Source: CAYYAQ01 sp964469555 (GTDB lineage Bacteria > Planctomycetota > UBA1135 > UBA2386). Taken from it: DNA of 38,180 nt. The translations under genes were made by a program, and so were the position numbers. Shown here in pieces: positions 34,283 through 38,180 of the stretch; positions within the stretch are counted from its first letter, which is position 1; each line of letters starts with the position of its first letter. Under the pieces are notes generated by a model, which saw only the letters and a list, made by a program, of their open reading frames with translations, was not told where the DNA came from and ran no database searches. The stretch covers positions 1 to 38,180 of the forward strand of contig CAYYAQ010000034.1 of assembly GCA_964469555.1 (NCBI GenBank), read 5' to 3'.

Positions 34283-36205
34283 ATGGCGCAGCGAGACCAC
34301 AGAACGACCTGCAATCGGGACTGTCCGGACGCCTGTGGGGTGGTCGCGACAGTCGAAGATAGGCGCGTGGTGGCGCTGCGTGGAGATCCTGAGCACCCGG
34401 TGACGCGGGGTTTCCTGTGCTTCCGAACGAGCCGGTTCGTCGAACAGCAGAATGATCCGAACCGACTGCAAACACCACTGTTACGATCGAATGGAGAGTT
34501 GCGACCCGTGTCGTTCGAGCAGGCCCTCGACGTCGCCGCAGAGAGGTTGTTGGCGATCCGGGAGGAGTCTGGCCCGGCGGCGATCTTCAACTACCGGTCC
34601 GGCGGCAGCCTCGGGCTGCTCAAGTCCTTCGTCGACCGTTTCTTCGAGGGGTTTGGACCGGTCACCGTCAAGTCCGGGGACATCTGCAGCGGGGCCGGAG
34701 AGGCAGCGCAGCTCCTCGATTTCGGGGTCAGCGACAGCAACGATTTGTTTGACCTGGAGGCCAGCCGGCACATCTATTTGTGGGGGAAGAACCCCTTCGC
34801 CAGCAATATCCACCTGATCCCAGTGCTCAAGCGGGCGTGCGCAGCAGGGGCAACGGTGACGTTGATCGACCCTGTGCACCACAAGGGCGCGTCTCTCGCG
34901 GATCGGGTTGTCCGACCACGACCCGGGGGCGACGTGGATCTCGCGTTTGGTGTCGTCCGCGTGTTGCTCGACGGCGATCGGCTGCCCGCGGCAGCGCGCG
35001 AGTCCTGCGACAACCTCGAGGCCTTCTTGGACCTCGTGCGTCGCAAGACTGTCGAAGAATACGCCAGGGACGCCTGCGTGGAGGTCGCGGTGCTCCGCGA
35101 CGTCGCGGACGAGTTCGCCACCGGCCCCACGGCGATCCTCGTCGGCTGGGGGCTGCAACGGCGGCGGAACGGGGGAGCGACCGTCCGGGCTCTGGACGCC
35201 CTGTCCGCGGTGAGCGGCAACCTCTTCCGTTCGGGCGGCGGGTGTTCCTTCTACTTTGGGCGACGGACCGCTTTCGATCCGATCCACACGGAGGAAGCGG
35301 CCCGCCGCGTGCGTGAACCGATGTTTGGGCCCGACGTGCTCGCGGCGAAGGACCCGCCGATCCGGGCGATCTGGATCACCGCTGGCAATCCCGTGTGCAT
35401 GCTGCCCGATTCGGCTCAGGTCGACCGGGCGCTCGATCAGACGGAGTTCGTGGTCGTGGTCGATCCGTTCCTGACCGATACCGGGCGGCGGGCAGACCTC
35501 GTGATCCCGGTGCCGACGCTGCTGGAGGACGAGGACCTCGTCGGATCGTATGGCCACCACTTCCTCGGGGCCTCCCGGTCCGTGGTGCCGCCGCCGGTCG
35601 GCGTGCTTCACGAGGTCGAGCTCTTCCAGGCGCTCGGTCGTCGGGTCGGGCTGGAGGATCACCTCGCCGGTTCGATCGCCGAATGGAAGGGCCGGATGCT
35701 CCGACGTCTGCATGCCGAGGGAGTGACGATCGAGGCTCTGGAGGCCGGCGGCGTGCGCAACCCGTTCGCGAAGCCGGTGTTGTTTCCCGATGGGAAGGTC
35801 CAGACCGCGAGCGGACGGGTCAACCTGATGACGTCGCGCAACGGTGCGGAAGCGGTTGCCCAGACGGCGGACTACCCGCTTTGGCTGTTCTGCAATTCGA
35901 CGGAGAAGAGCCAGGCCTCCCAGTGGGCCGGCGCAGGATTGGGCGAGCACACGTGGGTCGTCGTGCATCCTGACGCGGCGCCGGGATTCGAGGCGGGAGA
36001 TACGGTGCGCATCGAGAGTGCGTTGGGCACAGTCGTGGCCGAATTGCGGTTCGACGACCAACAGCGTTCCGATGTGGCGATCATGCCGAAGGGCGGCCAC
36101 GTCGATCGCGGTCATTCCGCCAATTCGTTGATCGAAGCGCACCCGACCGACATCGGGCTGGGCGCGGCCTACTTGGATTGTCGCGTGGCGATCCGGTCGC
36201 TGTAG
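34283..36205 (+). CDS. Molybdopterin (bis-MGD) oxidoreductase with 4Fe-4S motif
   Basis: A 640-residue member of the DMSO-reductase superfamily. The N-terminal cluster motif is C10-x3-C14-x3-C18 ... C46 (TTCNRDCPDACG ... GFLCF), then the molybdopterin domains: YRSGGSLGLLKSF, SGDICSGAGEAA, WGKNPFASNIHL, IDPVHHKGASLAD, WITAGNPVCMLPD, DPFLTDTGRRADLVIPVPTLLEDED and a C-terminal barrel (VVVHPDAAPGFEAGDTVRI). Cys135 in GDICSG is at about the place of the metal ligand, but this is not certain. The class resembles the YoaE/thiosulfate-reductase-like soluble branch. I see no twin-arginine signal, so it is probably cytoplasmic. The substrate is unknown. It stands alone, with no electron-transfer subunits or cofactor genes nearby. 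Confidence 0.9.
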   Translation: MAQRDHRTTCNRDCPDACGVVATVEDRRVVALRGDPEHPVTRGFLCFRTSRFVEQQNDPNRLQTPLLRSNGELRPVSFEQALDVAAERLLAIREESGPAAIFNYRSGGSLGLLKSFVDRFFEGFGPVTVKSGDICSGAGEAAQLLDFGVSDSNDLFDLEASRHIYLWGKNPFASNIHLIPVLKRACAAGATVTLIDPVHHKGASLADRVVRPRPGGDVDLAFGVVRVLLDGDRLPAAARESCDNLEAFLDLVRRKTVEEYARDACVEVAVLRDVADEFATGPTAILVGWGLQRRRNGGATVRALDALSAVSGNLFRSGGGCSFYFGRRTAFDPIHTEEAARRVREPMFGPDVLAAKDPPIRAIWITAGNPVCMLPDSAQVDRALDQTEFVVVVDPFLTDTGRRADLVIPVPTLLEDEDLVGSYGHHFLGASRSVVPPPVGVLHEVELFQALGRRVGLEDHLAGSIAEWKGRMLRRLHAEGVTIEALEAGGVRNPFAKPVLFPDGKVQTASGRVNLMTSRNGAEAVAQTADYPLWLFCNSTEKSQASQWAGAGLGEHTWVVVHPDAAPGFEAGDTVRIESALGTVVAELRFDDQQRSDVAIMPKGGHVDRGHSANSLIEAHPTDIGLGAAYLDCRVAIRSL

Positions 36206-36283
36206 GCAGGCTGGCTGTTTCAGGCCAACCGGATTCGGAATCGCGAGTTCTTTTCCTCGGGCGTCTCTGGTCTTCTGTGTGTT

Positions 36284-37726
36284 GTGGCGAGGATCACCGG
36301 GACACACATCTACGGCATGCTGCGCTGTCCGCACGCGGTGGCGTTGGATCTGCACGAGGATCGGTCGAAGCGGCGACCGATCACCGAGATCGAAGAGTTC
36401 GTGCGCAAGCGCGGGCGCGATTGGGAAGACGAGTTCGTCGCGGAGTTGGACGGCTATGTCGAGCCGGAGTACGAACGAGGGGAGTGGGGCGTCGCGGCGG
36501 CGCAGACCGAGGCGTTTCTTCGCGAGGGAGTAGCGGGTGTCAGCCAGGGCGTGTTGGTGGGTGAGAACCGTCTCGGCATCCCGGACCTGTTGCGGCGGGA
36601 ACCTGGTGAGTGCGAGTTCGGGGACTTTCACTACGTTGTCGGCGACATCAAGTCGTCCGGTCGACCGCGCAGCGATCAACTGCTTCAAGTCGCGTTCTAC
36701 TCGGGCATGTTGGGGACGCTGCAGGGGCGCGTTCCGGAGTACGGGTACCTGATTCTCAAGGATGGCCGTGAGGAGAGGTTCGCGCTGCGGGACTACCAGG
36801 CCGCGTTCGAAGAGGTCGAAGAACGGGTGCTGGCGCTCGCCGCCGACTCGTCGGGCTCGGAGGCGTTCTTCGGACCGTCGTGTCGCAAGTGCCACTGGTC
36901 GGAGTTGTGCGTGCCACAGATGGAGGCGGCATCTGACGTGTCATTGGTGCCGGGAATGACCCGGGGACTCCGGACGACCCTGAAGCGGATCGGCGTCGAG
37001 GACGTCGACGCGCTGAGATCGTTGTCGGTGGAGAGCGCCGCGCGGCGCACGCATCTGGAGCCGGCGTTGTTGCGTCGATTGAAGATGAGCGCCGAGGCTC
37101 GGAAGTTCGGACAGCCGATTCGTCAGCAGCCGGGCTCGCAGGCGGAGTTTGGTGAAGTGGCGGTGCTGCATCATCTGTACGACGCGTACTCGGAGAGGAT
37201 GCTGTTCGTCGGCGTGCAGTTTCCAGCGACGGAGGATGGGGAGTTCTTCGGCGTGTGTCCGAGTGATCGAGACGCAGAGCGAGACGACTTCGTGCGCGTC
37301 GTCGAGCACGTCCCAGAGAACATGCTGCTCTTGCACTACGGCGAGGCGTTGCCCCGGTGGTTCGCGGATTGCCGGGTTGCTGAGGACCGCGTCGGTCTGG
37401 AGAAGCGGATCGAAAGTCGGTTCGTCGACCTCGCGCGACGGTTGCGGGGCGCGGCGATATACCCAGGGCCGGTGTTCGGCATGGCGCAGCACGTGGAGTT
37501 CGCGTTGGGGTTGGATCCGCATCGCGAGGGCGAGGCAGACGCGGCGGCGATGTGGGGGCAGGGAGACGAGGGCGAGGGCTGGCTCATGAACAAGGGGCGA
37601 AGCGATCTCGCGGATCTGTGCGCGCTGGTCGCATTTGTCCGCGAGAGCCAGTCGAGGGAGGCCAAACCCCCAGAATCCGAAGCGACGGAGTCCGAGTCTC
37701 GGACGCGCGGGGAGGGATCCACGTAG
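36284..37726 (+). CDS. TM0106-family RecB-like iron-sulfur nuclease
   Basis: 480 residues from GTG 36284 (MARITGTHIYGMLRCPHAVALD, matching the family start). The N-terminal half is a RecB/PD-(D/E)xK nuclease: D101 in GIPDLL, D121-x-K123 in VGDIKSS and Q132 in SDQLLQVAFYSG. Cys15, Cys200, Cys203 and Cys209 (CRKCHWSELC) form the split iron-sulfur site known from AddB/Dna2/Cas4-type nucleases. After it comes a helix-hairpin-helix-like segment (MTRGLRTTLKRIGVEDVDALRSL). The C-terminal part contains VGVQFPATEDGEFFGVCPSDRDAE and a likely RNase-H-like fold ending GDEGEGWLMNKGRSDLADLCALVAFVRES. The stop abuts the start of the next gene, a probable helicase, implying a joint DNA-processing role. Confidence 0.88.
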   Translation: MARITGTHIYGMLRCPHAVALDLHEDRSKRRPITEIEEFVRKRGRDWEDEFVAELDGYVEPEYERGEWGVAAAQTEAFLREGVAGVSQGVLVGENRLGIPDLLRREPGECEFGDFHYVVGDIKSSGRPRSDQLLQVAFYSGMLGTLQGRVPEYGYLILKDGREERFALRDYQAAFEEVEERVLALAADSSGSEAFFGPSCRKCHWSELCVPQMEAASDVSLVPGMTRGLRTTLKRIGVEDVDALRSLSVESAARRTHLEPALLRRLKMSAEARKFGQPIRQQPGSQAEFGEVAVLHHLYDAYSERMLFVGVQFPATEDGEFFGVCPSDRDAERDDFVRVVEHVPENMLLLHYGEALPRWFADCRVAEDRVGLEKRIESRFVDLARRLRGAAIYPGPVFGMAQHVEFALGLDPHREGEADAAAMWGQGDEGEGWLMNKGRSDLADLCALVAFVRESQSREAKPPESEATESESRTRGEGST

Positions 37727-38180
37727 TGGACCATTCTCTTTCGCAGCGCCTCTTGCGCATGTTGTGGCGCGAGGAGGAAGGCGAGGCGCGGAGCCAGAGT
37801 GATCTGCGCGCGTTGCCGGCTGAGGAGCGGGCGTTGGAGGGCGAGTGCATCGACGGCGCGTTGTTTCGGGGGTCTGCCGGTGTCGACGCCTACGAGTTCG
37901 ACGCGGCGGAGAACATGAGCAAGTTCCGCCGCGGCGATTCGGTGTGCGTGGGGGACGGCGTGGATTTCGACGCAGCCGTGTCGATGGCATTCGGGCGGTA
38001 CGACGCGGAGCGGCATGTCCTCGTCTTGCGGCGTGACCCCTGGGCGCGTGGACAGAAGTTCGAATTCGAAAAGGACCGACGCTACTGCGTCGACCGGCGG
38101 GCGCTGGGGTTGCGAGGGCGTCTTCAGGAAGTTGTGCGCGAGGGTTTTGCCGACGAGCTCGTGAAGAGCGTGCTCGAGGG
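37727..38180 (+). CDS. Start of a gene coupled to the nuclease, probably a Dna2-like helicase; cut by window edge
   Basis: The frame opens at GTG 37727, directly after the nuclease TAG, with GGAGGG a few bases upstream, and runs open to the window end (151 residues visible). Visible parts are MDHSLSQRLLRMLWREEEGEAR, ALEGECIDGALFRGS, FRRGDSVCVGDGVDFDAAVSMAFGRYD and LREV-like segments near the end. This is the character of the N-terminal region that precedes the ATPase motifs in Dna2/UPF1-like superfamily I helicases often placed beside TM0106 nucleases. No Walker motif falls inside the window, so the helicase assignment is inferred from position. The coding status is well supported by the continuous frame and codon use. 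Confidence 0.65.

Noticed and set aside
34481..36895. 804-residue minus-strand open frame over the molybdopterin enzyme and nuclease
   Set aside because: It crosses two well-supported plus-strand genes and shows no domain; it is an antisense shadow.

Overview
The window is a GC-rich, densely coded bacterial chromosome segment. The organism has a Gram-negative-type envelope: there is an LPS-export ATPase (LptB), an OprO/OprP-like porin ending in Phe, and at least two lipoproteins. An oversized signal peptidase I with large insertions, a hybrid histidine kinase that has lost its catalytic residues, and a very large lipoprotein make me favour a Planctomycetota-like or other non-proteobacterial lineage. 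That is a guess; no marker here settles it. I saw no rRNA, tRNA, CRISPR array, insertion sequence or prophage.

Layout. (1) 1-1230, minus: a radical SAM protein with an N-terminal B12-binding-type domain, cut by the left edge, followed by a 604-bp gene-free stretch. (2) 1835-10632, minus: a housekeeping run read right to left as methyltransferase, isolated alpha-mannosidase-like C-terminal domain, degenerate hybrid kinase, rph, rdgB, lepA, lepB, lptB. Most junctions are 4-bp stop/start overlaps or direct abutments. (3) 10788-11175, plus: a frameshifted remnant with PilZ-like and FliN-like pieces. (4) 11286-17119, plus: a dyad-rich promoter, an ArsR-type regulator fused to a methyltransferase domain, cobalamin-dependent methionine synthase metH, and an unknown lipoprotein. 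(5) 17130-27611, minus: a tightly overlapped heme operon, hemA-hemCD-hemB-hemL-[histidine kinase-response regulator]-hemE-hemN-hemY. It covers glutamyl-tRNA to protoporphyrin IX; ferrochelatase is not in the window. (6) 27759-34054, minus: a 1627-residue lipoprotein with an all-alpha toroid-like region and an M6-peptidase-like module without the HExxH motif, then a porin gene upstream. (7) 34283-38180, plus: a molybdopterin oxidoreductase, a TM0106-type iron-sulfur RecB-like nuclease, and the start of a gene that is probably its partner helicase, cut by the right edge.

How the genes fit together. The lepA-lepB-lptB end serves translation and envelope biogenesis; rph and rdgB serve RNA maturation and nucleotide-pool cleaning. 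The ArsR-methyltransferase/metH pair looks like a self-contained methyl-cycle control unit in which the regulator may sense S-adenosyl compounds. The two-component system inside the heme operon is the most system-like observation: its genes are translationally coupled to heme enzymes on both sides, so signalling and heme synthesis appear co-produced.
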